Below are positions 1-10,365 of a stretch of DNA of 64,000 nt, piece after piece. How positions within the stretch are numbered: position 1 is the first letter of the stretch; every line of letters starts with the position of its first letter. The notes below the pieces were generated by a model. The model had not been told where the DNA came from and searched no databases. It saw only the letters and a program-made list of their open reading frames with translations. The position numbers were made by a program, and so were the translations under genes. This DNA is from Siphonodentalium dalli (lineage: Eukaryota; Mollusca; Scaphopoda; Gadilida; Siphonodentaliidae): NCBI GenBank assembly GCA_032622095.1, contig CP136064.1, positions 251,786,484-251,850,483 of the forward strand, read 5' to 3'.

Positions 1-41
1 TCATCTATTAACCCATCCATACATGCTCGGAAAATATTACC

Positions 42-57
42 GCCCCCCCCCCCCCCG
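42..57. repeat. poly-C run
   Basis: An uninterrupted run of C in otherwise unremarkable AT-rich sequence. The rest of the first 127 bases holds nothing I recognise. Confidence 0.8.
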
Positions 58-127
58 CAATAATTAGCCGTCAATAATTTTCATTTCCATATTCAGTTTT
101 AAGTTGTCTGTATTCAAATAATGTAGC

Positions 128-1680
128 CCTGTGTAGAAGGGTTATTGTGTAGATAACAATAGACGCACTGTACCGACGGATTATGGTGTAGAATACAATG
201 GTCGCCCTTTATATACGGATTATATATTGTGTAGATGGCAGTGGGCGCCACTTATAGACGGATGATGGTGTAGATGACAGTGGACACCAGCTGTAGACGG
301 ATTGTGGTGTTGATGACCGTGGACGTCATGTATAGACGGATTATGGTGTAGATGACAGTGGACGCCCAATATAGACGGGTTATGGTGTAGATGACAGTGT
401 ACGCCATGTACACGTATAGACGGATTATGCATTCTGTAGATGACAGTGGACGGGTTATGATGTATGCAATTTTACGCACTTTGTGGACGGATTATGGTGT
501 ATATGGCAGGGACGCCCAATATAGACGGATTATGATGTAGATGACAGTGTACGCCCTGTATAGACGAATTATGGTGTATATGACAGTGGACGCCCTGTAT
601 AGACGGATTATGGTGTATGCCAGTTGACGCACTTTATGTGCGGATTATGGTGTATATGACAGTGGATGTCATATATAGACGGATTATGATGTAGATGACA
701 GTGTAGGTCATGTATAGACGAATTATGGTGTATATGACAGTGAACGCCCAATATAGACTGGTTATGGTGTATATGACAGTGGACGCCCTGTATAGACGGA
801 TTATGGTGTATGCCATTTGACGCACTTTATGGACGGATTATGGTGTATATGACAGTGGATGTCATTTATATACGGATTATGATGTAGATGACAGTGTATA
901 GACGGATTATGGTGTATATGACAGTTGACGCACTTTATAGACGGATTATGGTGTATATGACAGTGGATGCCAGGTATAGACGGATTACACTGTAGATGAC
1001 AGTGTACGCCCTCTATAGACGGATTATGGTGTATATGACAGTGGACGCCCTGTATAGACGGATTATGGTGTATGGCAGTTGACGCACTTTATTGACGGAT
1101 TATGGTGTATATGACAGTGGACACCCTGTATAGACGAATTATGGTGTATGACAGTTGACGCACTTTATATACGGATTATGGTGTATATGACAGTGTACGC
1201 CATGTATAGACGGATTATGGTGTATGACAGTGTACGCCCTCTATAGACGGATTATGGTGTATATGACAGTGGACACCCTGTATAGACGGATTATGGTGTA
1301 TGGCAGTTGACGCACTTTATATACGGATTATGGTGTATATGACAGTGGATGCCATGTATAGACGGAGTATGGTGTATGGCAGTTGACGCACTTTATATAC
1401 GGATTATGGTGTATATGACAGTGGATGCCATGTATAGACGGATTATGGTGAATGACAGTTGATGCACTTTATGGACGGATTATGGTGTATATGACAGCGT
1501 ACGCCATGTATAGACGGATTATGGTGTATGACAGTTGACGCACTTTATCGACGGATTATGGTGTATATGACAGTGGACGCCCTGTATAGACGGATTATGG
1601 TGTATGACTGTTGACGAACTTTATGGACGGATTATATATGACAGTGTACGCACTGTATAGACGGATTATGGTGCATATGT
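128..1680. repeat. 39-bp minisatellite array (about 40 units)
   Basis: Tandem degenerate units of about 39 bp, with 37-bp variants lacking a TA. Each contains GACGGATTATGGTGTATATG and a variable half that reads either GACAGTGGACGCCCTGTATA or GACAGTTGACGCACTTTATA. Two unit types alternate irregularly, giving a higher-order pattern. Because 39 is a multiple of three, minus-strand frames stay open over several units and give repetitive His/Tyr/Ile-rich peptides; these are not genes. The array fades into unique sequence after about 1680. Confidence 0.9.
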
Positions 1681-2204
1681 TCCCTGGAGATATTAGCTAT
1701 TACGAGATATTGTGGTTGACAGGCGGCAATATATGGTGTGCCATTGGAGTTCGTTTTCATTTGAGTCGTCGCTCGGCTGAACATTTATATTATCCCTTTC
1801 TTTACTGGAGCTTCCTGAAATGTCCTGTGCCAATGCATTCTCTTATATACATTGTATGCGAGTCTCTCATAGTGCGCCTAGTATATATACGAGAATACAT
1901 TGGTTTAACACGATTATTTGTGATAAATACATATAGATGTGTAATATATCCTGACTCGATTGCGAGCGATATCGTCTGCCGTATTATAGCTTGATAATAA
2001 TTCTCTGACATCACTTTGCATTAATATTTCCGGTGAAAGATTATCAAACGTGATTTTGTTGTAACTGAAAATTGTTTCTATAATAAATAATTCAATAAAG
2101 TACCATTCATTCTATAGCTTGAGCCTATGCACGTGATCATCTGCCGACTACATTTGGAGAAATTAGTTCCTCGATCGATTGGCGGATGTTTCGTCTGTAG
2201 CTTC
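1681..2204. other. no gene seen; one hairpin-repeat copy inside
   Basis: Apart from the hairpin repeat at 1806-1903 nothing is recognisable. A 127-residue plus-strand frame begins in the minisatellite and runs through this hairpin; it shows no domain or family feature and I treat it as chance. Confidence 0.5.
1806..1903. repeat. CCAATGCATTCTC hairpin repeat, copy 1 (degenerate)
   Basis: GGAGCTTCCT, then CTGTGCCAATGCATTCTC, then an imperfect return arm ending GAGAATACATTGG. It is the same short palindromic element seen at 13118-13310 and several times in 47085-48327. The loop differs from the other copies by small insertions. Confidence 0.7.
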
Positions 2205-2420
2205 TACAAATCGCTGCAAGTCTGGTCTGAGCAAATCACAAGATAGTTGCGTGGACCTTGAGGTTGGTTGCGTGGACCTTGAGGTTGGTTGCGTGGACCT
2301 TGAGGTTGGTTGCGTGGACCTTGAGGTTGGTTGCGTGGACCTTGAGGTTGGTTGACGTAATATTTTTCAAAACAGTGGAGTTTCCTCCTTTCTATACTAG
2401 ATGCATGGGTTCTCCCATTC
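2205..2420. repeat. dispersed repeat with 21-bp tandem expansion
   Basis: The stretch from CGCTGCAAGTCTG to GGAGTTTCCTCC matches 3570-3690, where the middle is a single short segment. Here the middle (2247-2351) has expanded to five perfect copies of a 21-bp unit, GTTGCGTGGACCTTGAGGTTG. The period is in frame, so the open frame here encodes a repeated seven-residue peptide with no evidence of function. Confidence 0.8.
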
Positions 2421-2775
2421 AGTTATTAAAGTATATTTACACACTAAGTGTTGTCATCACTAAATCCAGCATTCTGATTGGTCGGCGCCCACGTGGCTAG
2501 TTGCAGTTATTTCTCGGTGAATGCGCAACGTCCTCATAACACCAAGCTAATAACACCATCGATACGTCATTAGGTTTGGAAAGACGAACGCGTAATGCTT
2601 TGGGCGCATTTGGGCTCGCGCAGGATTGACTTAATACATCATCGGGTTTCAACATGAAGAGAAATTGTTCCTATTAACTTTTGCCAAGGGTGCTATTGGG
2701 TATTTTGGGCTGATCTTGTCACGATACACTTTTCGATTTAAATATATTTACAAAAGTGGCCTTTTCGCTAAATGT
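2421..2775. other. no gene seen
   Basis: Nothing recognised. A CCACGTGG E-box lies next to an inverted CCAAT box (GATTGG) at about 2478-2496, which can be promoter-like, but no coding region follows on either strand. Confidence 0.4.
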
Positions 2776-2953
2776 ATATAAATATAAGGATTAACTGTCA
2801 TGTGGACTATTTTTATGGAGATGTAACGGTGAGGTAAATGGACATAACTTGTATGTAAAACCCTTTGGGTTTTACACAAGTTATGTCCACTTACCTCACC
2901 GTTACATCTCCATAAAAACAGTCCACATGACAGTTAATCCTTATATATACACT
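2776..2953. repeat. near-perfect long hairpin, about 87-bp arms
   Basis: The left arm from TATAAGGATTAACTGTCATG to ACTTGTATGTAAAACCC is mirrored on the right by GGGTTTTACACAAGT to ATGACAGTTAATCCTTATA, with a loop of about three bases at 2864-2866. Only a few mismatches or one-base gaps separate the arms. Lack of a spacer suggests a snap-back structure or small foldback element. No terminal target duplication was obvious. Confidence 0.9.
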
Positions 2954-3569
2954 GTAATGGTCTATTATTCATCTGGAGCAGTGTTCAGAAAACAAATAAA
3001 CTGACGACAGATAACAAAAGTGTAGAAGGGGTCGGCATACCATCCTGCAAATGTACCCCCCCCCCGTATTTGGTGTGATTTTGGTACGTCTATCGATGTC
3101 GTTTCGACAACTTCACCATCTGGAGAACTACATGCATGTGCTGTCTGTTACCAAAAGGTTAGATGTATACGGCTATATATATGATCAATCTATCGGTATG
3201 TGAGAACTGCATGCATATATTATATGATCAGTCTACATTGTTATATAAGGTGCATCGAGAGATCGTGTTCATTGGCTCCCTACATTATTATATAAGCTAC
3301 ATCGGGAGAGTGCAGCGTGTTCATGCCATGGCAGTCTACATTATTATATACGGCGTGGCAGATATAGTGTTCACCCCAAGTCTGGTGTAATTTTGGTACG
3401 TTTATCGATGTCGTTTCCGATTAAAAATATCCAATATCCGTTTTACCGGCACCTCGAGCAGCCGGTACAACTACGGTTTCCGTCGTAAAACCCACCGATA
3501 AACATTCCAAAATCAAACCATATAGTTATCCCCTAAATCCCATTCCTTTAAAAATATTACGCCAGTGTC
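2954..3569. repeat. short local repeats (TACATTATTATATA units and a 30-bp pair)
   Basis: Three imperfect 55-75-bp units at about 3160-3375 share CTACATTATTATATA followed by a CATCGNGAGA-like segment and GTGTTCA. A similar small cluster occurs at 49035-49165. Separately, TTGGTACG(T/C)nTATCGATGTCGTTTC is present at 3083-3108 and 3391-3417. A run of C lies at 3057-3065. No gene is seen. Confidence 0.55.
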
Positions 3570-3690
3570 AGGCACACAACGCTGCAATTAAGTCTGATCG
3601 GAACCAATCAAAAGATCAGTTTGTGGACTGGTGTTGGCTGACGTAATATTTGTTTCAAAATAATGAAATTCCCTGTTATTAGTTCCTGCA
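3570..3690. repeat. paralogue of the 2205-2420 repeat, unexpanded
   Basis: It matches the flanks of the 21-bp array at 2205-2420 (GCAA(T/G)TAAGTCTG, GTTGGCTGACGTAATATTT, AAATTCC), but has only one short version of the central segment. The pair shows the 21-bp array arose by local expansion. Confidence 0.65.
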
Positions 3691-3727
3691 TGACTATCGA
3701 TCGCGCACTGTTGTAAATAGTCTGGAC

Positions 3728-4250
3728 CAGGCCTCAAAATATGCTGATAATGAGGTCCCCAGAGGGTGAATTTAGTGACGCTATGTAGAGGCCCCCACCT
3801 CCCCCCTTTTTGTACGCCGTATTCCATGTCCTGTTATGAGATACGCCGTATTCCAGCCCCTCTGTTAGGAGGTATTCGGTATTCAAAAAATACCGGTATT
3901 CGTACGCCGACCAACGACACCTTCCAAAAAATTATCATAATAATAATATAAATGCGATTTTTGTCACAAAAATTCACGGTTTGACATACAGATCGTCGAT
4001 CATCGTCATTTTAGACCATTTTAGACGTGGACACTGCGGGATGACCGGCGTTCGCGCGGCAATAGAAAATTTATCCGAAAAATTCCATATGGCTGTTAAC
4101 TGGTATTCCATATTCCACCCTCTGTGTTAAGTGGTATTCCGTATTCCAGGGGGGTGGGGGCCTATATGTATCCTGCACAGCGAGCTATATAGCATAACTA
4201 AATTCGCCCTCTTTGGACCTCATTCTGCTTCGGCCTCATCTCCCCTAGAA
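3728..4250. repeat. palindromic GAGGTCCNCAGAGGGTGAATTT repeat split by an insertion
   Basis: The left half at 3728-3783 reads CCTCAAAATATG, GAGGTCCCCAGAGGGTGAA, TTTAGTGACGCT. The right half, inverted, is at 4173-4250 (ACTAAATTCGCCCTCT, GGACCTCATTCTGC, GGCCTCAT). In intact copies (4480, 10165, 10268, 13938) the halves are adjacent. The gap is filled by the terminal-inverted-repeat insertion at 3784-4172. Confidence 0.7.
3784..4172. mobile_element. small insertion with GGCCCCCACC terminal inverted repeats
   Basis: ATGTAGAGGCCCCCACCTCC at the left mirrors GGGGTGGGGGCCTATATGTA at the right, giving about 22-bp inverted termini. The interior repeats GTATTCCGTATTCCA several times. The insertion interrupts the palindromic repeat 3728-4250, which supports movement as a unit. 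A fragment with the same GGTATTCCGTATTCCACC words is at 39010-39065 in the opposite orientation. Non-coding. Confidence 0.6.
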
Positions 4251-4269
4251 AGTATCTTTATTATAAAAT

Positions 4270-4480
4270 TAACATTGTTTTTTCATTTTCTTCAGAAACT
4301 TCTATAAAATTCACCGTAGAAGTTTCTTTTTAATTTTTAGTTTAGTTTATCTATGTCCCCAAATTGACAGACGACACAATGCATAATCGAGGTGCCCAAT
4401 GGGTGCACATCGACAGCTTCAGCATCTGTGAACTTAACTCTGAGTCTATATATATATATATAGGTCTGCCACATAGGAGA
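4270..4480. repeat. dispersed repeat, copy 1 (partner 40498-40690)
   Basis: From TTTCTTCAGAAACTTCTAT through CCAAATTGACAGACGACACA to GTCTGCCA(C/T)ATAGGAGAT it matches 40498-40690 closely, with short indels including a shorter TA run at the second site. No coding potential was recognised. Confidence 0.8.
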
Positions 4481-4580
4481 TGAGGACATTCAGAATGTGG
4501 TCCACAACGGATGACTTTGGTGACGCTATCCCGCTTTGCGGGGTAGCATCACTAAATTCATTTTCTGTGGACTTAATTAT
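4480..4580. repeat. palindromic GAGGTC/TAGCATCAC repeat, intact copy
   Basis: The two arms, GGTCCACAACGGATGACTTT and AAATTCATTTTCTGTGGAC, flank GGTGACGCTATCCC..GGGGTAGCATCAC. It is the same roughly 95-bp palindrome as at 10165-10362 and 13938-14032. Confidence 0.7.
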
Positions 4581-5052
4581 GTACAAATATCCGGAATCAT
4601 ATTTTGGGGTCTGGTCTGGGTTCACACAGACTGTATATATTCAAGTCGACTAACCATTATGTTGATGTCACCCCTGCCTTAAATCCTGAATATACCAGCC
4701 AACAGGTTGGGTGAAAACTGAAAGACATGCAGTTAACAGAGGGTTGAATACTTAATACCATTATGAAGAGATATATTTCACAATACCATCTATATATATT
4801 TTCACTACGTTTCTCAACAGTATACTCGTCGACAGCTACACTGTACCTATTACTTTTTTTCCCGGCACAGTGCTGACGGATGCGTTGCGGTGGATCTAGC
4901 TCCAGATTAAAATAACGAGACTCACGAATGATATACATGTAAGAAGGGCTGAAATGCACACTCTAGTCATCAAGTACATGTACTATACAATTTGTCGCCA
5001 AAGTGGCGTACCAGCCCTTTTTTATAAATCCCGAATACCATTTGAGACGTAC
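4581..5052. other. no gene seen
   Basis: Nothing recognised. A 100-residue minus-strand frame covers 4657-4959 without any family feature. Confidence 0.5.
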
Positions 5053-5760
5053 CAATCATACTTCACTATTTCTTCATGTGCCCATTGTACCAACGTGAGC
5101 GCTCAGTTCTCTTTGAGAAACTAGCCCGCGAAAATCTCCAAGTGAGCTATATTTCAGAACTCATGTGTGGAATACCTTATCTCTCGTCCCAACAAAATAT
5201 GAAACTATTTTCCATCACACAGCAATATATTGCAGCGACTAAGCGTTTTGACCCCTAATGATTATATTTATCTTATTTGCGAATCTATACTTGCTTCCGG
5301 AATTTCAACTTTTACCTCACAAGTGGACAAACCTCCCATTCAAACATCTCATTCTGATTTATCATCTGTATTGCCTTCCAGAGCACAACAATAACAAAAT
5401 AGAGAACAAATCAAGAATACCATTATATTTTACAACCAACATAAAAGTACTTAGAATAGATAATATATTGGCACTTGTCAATCATTCCAGCATTAATAAA
5501 GTAGTGACATTCTTCAAATACAAATTTTCTCACAGATAAGAAGCAATCTCATGTTGGATCATCTCTGGAAGGCGCTACACACTATATATCCCATAACTTC
5601 TCATCATGTAAATAAGTTTGTACCGTCATCTTGATCACATGTGTGTTACAATATTGTATTAGGAGAGGGGCTTCATAAGTTGCAAAAACTTGTGCCCCAA
5701 TCCCTTTTGTATATTTTGCAAATAAAATATGTTTCAAGTCAAGTCAAGTCAATCATACTT
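5053..5760 (+). mobile_element. 5'-truncated LINE insertion with 11-bp target duplication
   Basis: The target duplication CAATCATACTT is at 5053-5063 and again at 5750-5760. Between them lies the 3' end of a non-LTR retrotransposon: the end of the reverse-transcriptase ORF, a 3' UTR, and a tail of three AAGTC repeats preceded by AATAAAATATG. This is the expected product of target-primed reverse transcription with strong 5' truncation. The family's full length would be several kb; only about 686 bp arrived. Confidence 0.85.
5064..5258 (+). pseudogene. C-terminal end of LINE reverse-transcriptase ORF (dead fragment)
   Basis: The frame opens exactly at the truncation point with HYFFMCPLYQRERSVLF, matching the H-Y-F-x-x-C-P-x-Y-x-x-x-R pattern found in the zinc-finger-like C-terminal tail of many LINE ORF2 proteins. 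It is therefore the second half of a C-C-H-C finger followed by roughly 50 tail residues, with the stop at 5258. The polymerase and endonuclease domains are missing, so it cannot act. The ATG at 5076 is internal to the old ORF and not a true start. The clade cannot be set from so little; the short-repeat tail rather than poly(A) would fit CR1/L2-like groups. I am confident it is LINE-derived, less so of the clade. Confidence 0.75.
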
Positions 5761-5989
5761 CCTTTCTGACTCGTTCACCGGCTGGGTACTAGTCTCTCGT
5801 CTTCTATATTTAACGCGGGTTTTTCCAGCCAATATGGCGACACCGATCGCGCCAAAGTCAAATTTCCTATGTGATTTGAGAACAATTCCCGCAATAAAAA
5901 GTTATTGACAGAATGGAGAATCACAGCACTATAATCTCGTTGACTATCATCGCACGTTATTCGGCAAAATGACAGCAAATTACAACTCG

Positions 5990-6345
5990 TATGTTTAAAG
6001 CCACATGGCGGTTTGCGCTCCAAAATACACATTATATTATTCGCTTTTGAATTTTTTCTCAGCATCGAAATAGGTCGATAAATATCCGAACTACCATTCT
6101 CCGAGCATTATGTAACCCCAAAAGACGCATTGAAGTAATGAAAACTACAACTGTGAATACGGTGTTTGGGTTCCAAACACAAAACAGCCATTTACATGAC
6201 ATGGAAAAGAGCGTTCCGTGGTAGTCTAATCCTGATATGGTGGCAATAAAGAGCGTTTGTCTCACTTCTGGTGAAAAGTTGAAAACGGCTGAAAAATGGC
6301 TGTGACTTTGGCAAGTGCTTTAAAGAGCATATGAAGCGTCAGACT
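5990..6345 (-). repeat. dispersed repeat R, copy 1
   Basis: Read on the minus strand it matches 12205-12472 and then 12971-13085, that is, the second copy with its MITE removed. Shared words include AAATGGCTGTTTTGTGTTTG, TTCATTACTTCAATGCGTC and GGAGCGCAAACCG. It also carries the ATAAAGAGCGTT 12-mer. Similarity may continue toward 5770. Two minus-strand frames (5775-6065 and 6059-6265) overlap it but are not conserved in the partner, so they are unlikely to be genes. Confidence 0.8.
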
Positions 6346-7007
6346 CATATAGGTAGGTCGTTTATTTATTGACCTATCGTGTCCGTCGCTCCAAATTACG
6401 TAGAACACAATTTGGAGGTTCGATTGAGCCATGTCCGTTTAACTTGACTGATGTTTGCCATGTATGTTGTTGTCCATGTGCGTTTAGACTTTTGTGTTGA
6501 TAAAATAATCGGAGAACCAAATCACACCGTTTCGCGATATAGTTATTTGGTTCTAGTGGGACTTTCCAAACTTAAGATACGAAATTACACAAACTGTGTT
6601 CGATATTTTGTGTGCTTGATAACGGCAAGATGCGGGCTCTGTTCCCTTAGTATATATTTTCATGCAGTTTGGCGTAAACCATGAATACCGGGCTATGAAG
6701 TCGTGTATATACCGCCTCCCCGAAAATGGCCCGAATCCCTTCGTACCAAGGATACGCGGAAATTGACATGCAGTCCGCTCGACCTTTCGTGAGATCGTGT
6801 CCTCTTCGATACGAGATATTCACTGTATCAAAGTGAGAGCAGCCTGTTAATGGGGGTGAACGCTCGTATACTGGTGCCACCATGCCCCGCGATTCATTGG
6901 GCATTTGATTAGATTACGATTTAATTCCACGCATGGTTACCTCCCTGGAATGATGCGGCGGATCCCGATGTTGTGTTGACGGGCGGACCATATTCTCCAG
7001 GTATTAA
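6346..7007. other. no gene seen
   Basis: Unique-looking sequence. Frames up to 85 residues lack recognisable motifs. Confidence 0.5.
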
Positions 7008-7104
7008 GATAATGAGTCAGACGGGAGTCCTTAACTGATACGACACTTGTCAACTCTCGTCTCAGTGCGATAATGTCAGGGCAAATGTCCCTGCCACTGG
7101 ACCT
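7008..7104. repeat. GATAATGAGTCAGACGGGAG repeat, copy 1
   Basis: About 95 bp, GATAATGAGTCAGACGGGAG through GTGCGATAATGTCAGGG(C/A)AAATGTCCC, is repeated in the same orientation at 7731-7830. A short word flanking this copy, GTGATACCCATAA (7110-7122), is found inverted just before the second copy. Confidence 0.75.
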
Positions 7105-7730
7105 TGGTTTTGTGATACCCATAATACTCGGTTTTGGTTTATGGATGATAACTTTAGATAGTTTAAACTGGATAAAATGAAATTGAGTATTTGGGTATGC
7201 TAACACAGAGTGCATGTCGGGTCGGTATTCGGGGACGACCGGCCAACTTCCACTATATATAGTTATGGCCCCCTTTTCGTTGGGATTTCCTCCCATTTTC
7301 ATCTCCATATATGAGGGCCTTGGTGGGTCCAAACTGAATTGACTGGAATTTGGTCTGGAAATTTACTGGTCTAGGGAATATACTAGGGCAAGTTCGCATT
7401 TGGAATCCGCCCAACAATTTTTCAGATGAGTTATGACACCTTGTTGATTAGTTTCGGGCGAATATGCCACGCCCTGAATAAAGAGCGTTTAATTTATCAG
7501 TTGCTTTTTACACGGGAATATGATAATGGGCGGTTAATCCAAGGTAGTCTAGACTTATATTCTATGCTTTTGTTACTCTTATCTTGACATTTGTAAACTG
7601 CCGCGAGGTACACTGCTCTGGGCACCATTAGTGAAGTTCCACTACCGGATTACAAGACAGGGGTGCCTCTACTATGTGGGACCGGGATACGAGCATCCCA
7701 CTGATCATATGTTATGGGTATCACAAAACT
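7105..7730. other. no gene seen
   Basis: Nothing recognised beyond one copy of the ATAAAGAGCGTT 12-mer at about 7483. A 131-residue minus-strand frame spans 6937-7332 including the repeat above and shows no family feature. Confidence 0.45.
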
Positions 7731-7830
7731 GATAATGAGTCAGACGGGAGTCCTTAGATGGTACGACACTTGTCAACCCTCACTGGTTCGTCTCTGTGCG
7801 ATAATGTCAGGGAAAATGTCCCCGCGACTT
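7731..7830. repeat. GATAATGAGTCAGACGGGAG repeat, copy 2
   Basis: Second copy of the 7008-7104 repeat. A CACTGGTTCGTCTC variant in the middle is longer than in copy 1. Confidence 0.75.
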
Positions 7831-7879
7831 AGATCATGCCATGAATCTCTACTAAGGCTAACGCCCGTACACTCTTAGA

Positions 7880-8515
7880 AAAAATCGGAACCCAATGGTT
7901 CTTCATTGGTTCCCCACTTGTCCTCCAGGCGGAACCAAATGAAGAACCAACTGGTTCTTCAGGGGACCTAGAACCATTTGGTTCTTCATATTTGGGTTTA
8001 TCGGGAACCAAACCAAGAACCATTTGGTTCCTCATTATTGTGACTATTAAGAACCAAATCTAGAACCATTTGGTTCTTCATTATTTATACACCGCAGAAC
8101 CAGTTGGTTCTCCACTACTGAATATTTGGTTCTTCGTTGATATAATTGGTTCTTCATGTGGAACCATTTGGTTCTTCGGGAATAATAATTTGGTTCTTCA
8201 AGAGTAATAATGGTTCCTCACAGAGAAAATTGAAGAACCAAATTTGGTTCTTCAAGTTTGTCCTCCAGGCGGAACCAATAGGTTCTTCATGATTAAAATT
8301 TGGTTCTTCATCCCAAGAACCAAATGGTTCTTCATTGGTTCTCCCTCAAGAACCAATCCCTGGTTCTTCATTGGTTCCAGTTTGGTTCTTCCCCAAGAAC
8401 CAATTTCCCCTCCTCCCTTCCACGAAGAACCATTGGTTCTTCATTTAGAATAAATTTGGTTCCTTGTTGGATACATGCCCAAGAACCAGTTGGTTCTAGT
8501 AACAGAGATTGCATT
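7880..8515. repeat. subterminal GGTTCTTC repeats, left end
   Basis: About 40 matches or near matches to GGTTCTTC or its complement in 635 bp, often as the palindrome AAGAACCAAATGGTTCTTC. These are the expected transposase-binding type repeats of a CACTA-like end. Plus-strand frames at 8244-8554 rich in Val-Leu-His are by-products. Confidence 0.85.
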
Positions 8516-8674
8516 ATCAGCACTGAAAATGCATTTCATTATGTGTACAGGTGAATCAGAAGAAAAATGTTGCATAAAGATAATCATTTATTAATTAAAC
8601 TTGAAAACTATTCTACATATAGTCAGGTGGAATTTTGGCACAATATGTTTAAGCATTCAGTAGTTTAAAGAAAC

Positions 8675-9075
8675 CCAATCCGATCAGATGCTTCTAAGTT
8701 ATTATTTCTTTGGCTTTGGGTGTAAAAAATATTTGATTCGAGTCGAGGAACCCACCCATCTCAAAGCTCAGATTGATTAGATATCGATGTTTCAAATGTG
8801 CTGTTTCTATTGTTTGTGGTCCAATCTTTTCGACGACCATGCGCTAAAAACGGACAAATTGCAGTTGTAAGATGGATTAATCTAAAATCAAGTTGTAACT
8901 ATTAACAAGAAAAGATTGGACCACAAACACATAGAAACAGCACATTTCAAACATCGATATCTAACCAATCTGAGGTTTGATGGATGGCTTCCTCGACTAG
9001 AATTGAATATTTTTTTACCCCCGATGCCAAAGAAATAGTAATTTAGGAGCATCGGATCGGATTGAGTATCTTTAA
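8675..9075. mobile_element. MITE-A copy 1 (TTAA-flanked foldback, 401 bp)
   Basis: TTAA at both ends. The arms run from CCAATCCGATCAGATGC through CTTTGGCTTTGGGTGTAAAA to GATATCGATGTTTCAAATG, with the complement at 8900-9070. Four copies exist in the window. The loop centre is near 8870. No ORF. Confidence 0.85.
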
Positions 9076-9244
9076 GGATAGCAGACCATACTTGTAGCTT
9101 GTCGATTTATTTGTCACATTAAAATAAATTTTTTAGGACAAACAATTTTTTCATTGGATCAATAATCTCATTTATGGTTTTGTTTTAAACGTGAAATTTT
9201 GAAAGATATTTATAGATTCACCATCATTCTCTTGCCAATTTTGT

Positions 9245-10030
9245 TGTAAACGCCTCAAAAAAAGAAAGCCCCCCCCCCTAATATATTCGGTAATATTTTA
9301 TGAGATATTGGATGGATTTTGATGAAAATCTCTGAATGACTTGAGGTACCAGAGACATCAAGTGTGATATAAGCACTATGCGGTGAGGTGACATATGGCT
9401 GAGTGAGCATGAATTGAATGGAAAAGGGCCACTTTTAAAAAGTTGCAAAAACACAGATAGAGTGATCAGTCATTCGGCTGTGCTGTTGTCCCCCCCATTT
9501 CTCGCACGGGCTTGAAACATCCTTATCTGTTGGTACATCAATGCCTATATGGTTTACTGAAAAAAGGCTTCAAATAGACTGATTCCAATAACTCTGTGTC
9601 GTCCACAGCATGTAACTGCATTACTGCAAGGTGTCTTTCCAAATTAATGTGGTTAGCCTGAATGGCCTGGGCATGCAGTGGGCACATTGGGTCCCGAAGA
9701 TAACACGCATGTTATCGTGGATAAGTGTCACTTTTGGACCACATTTACAGCCAGTAGCAACTTGAGTGAACAATGGAACACTGGAGTGATTGTTCACTCT
9801 ACGTCAAGTGTTTTGCAGCTTTTGAAAAGCACCACTCTTCCAATCAATTTGTGCTCAGTCGGCCATAACATAACCCACAAGACCTTGTCTCGTACACTGT
9901 GCAGGCTCTGAACCAGATACGACAAAACAATTGAATGATGTTTCGTCAAAATCCATCTCATATTTCATAACATATTAACAAATATATTAGGGGGAACTTT
10001 TTTTTTGGAGGTGTTTAGAACCCCAAATGT
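9245..10030. mobile_element. inverted-repeat element with TAATATATT arms
   Basis: The left arm 9245-9350 (GTAAACGCCTC, a C run, CCCCTAATATATT, GGATGGATTTTGATGAAA) is mirrored at 9930-10030 (TTTCGTCAAAATCCATCTCA, AATATATTAGGGGG, GAGGTGTTTAGAAC). The 580-bp interior does not fold and has one 77-residue frame (9678-9911) without recognisable motifs. Its borders beyond the arms are uncertain. Confidence 0.65.
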
Positions 10031-10164
10031 CATGTTGAAAATTTGTTTATTTATCTATTTGCGATAAATCATGAGTTTAGTGACCAACTGAATTACCATT
10101 TGATGTTAAATGGGATATTAATGAGAATTTCTCAGGCCTCAAAATAATGTGCTGGACATTTTGA

Positions 10165-10362
10165 AGAATGAGGTCACCAGAGGGTGAGTTTAGTGATGCT
10201 ACCCCTTATAGTGGGCTAGCATCACCAAATTCATCCAATGGGACTCATTCTGTTTAGGAATTGATCAGCTATGAGGTCCTCAGAGGGTAAATTTGGTGAT
10301 GCTAGCCTGCTATGTGGGTTCCATCACTAAATGCACCCTTTAGGGACTTCATTCTGCAAATG
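10165..10362. repeat. two tandem copies of the palindromic GAGGTC repeat
   Basis: Copy one is 10165-10260 and copy two 10268-10362. Each reads GAGGTCNNCAGAGGGTNA, then (T/A)TTNGTGATGCTA, a short loop, and the inverted complement ending GACTCATTCTG or GACTTCATTCTG. CCTCAAAATAATGTGC upstream at 10138 matches the segment beside the 3728 copy. Confidence 0.75.
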
Positions 10363-10365
10363 ACC

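Noticed and set aside
2478-2496. CCAAT box plus E-box as a promoter
   Set aside because: Only two short words; no start-site features and no gene downstream on either strand.
2258-2500. Repeated seven-residue peptide frame
   Set aside because: Produced by a perfect 21-bp array; the paralogue at 3570 lacks both the array and the frame.
5775-6265. Two overlapping minus-strand frames (96 and 68 residues) as a gene
   Set aside because: The region is repeat R; the copy at 12205-13085 does not keep the frames open.
6937-7332. 131-residue minus-strand frame
   Set aside because: Contains the GATAATGAGTCAGACGGGAG repeat, has no domain, and the second copy of the repeat is not open in the same way.
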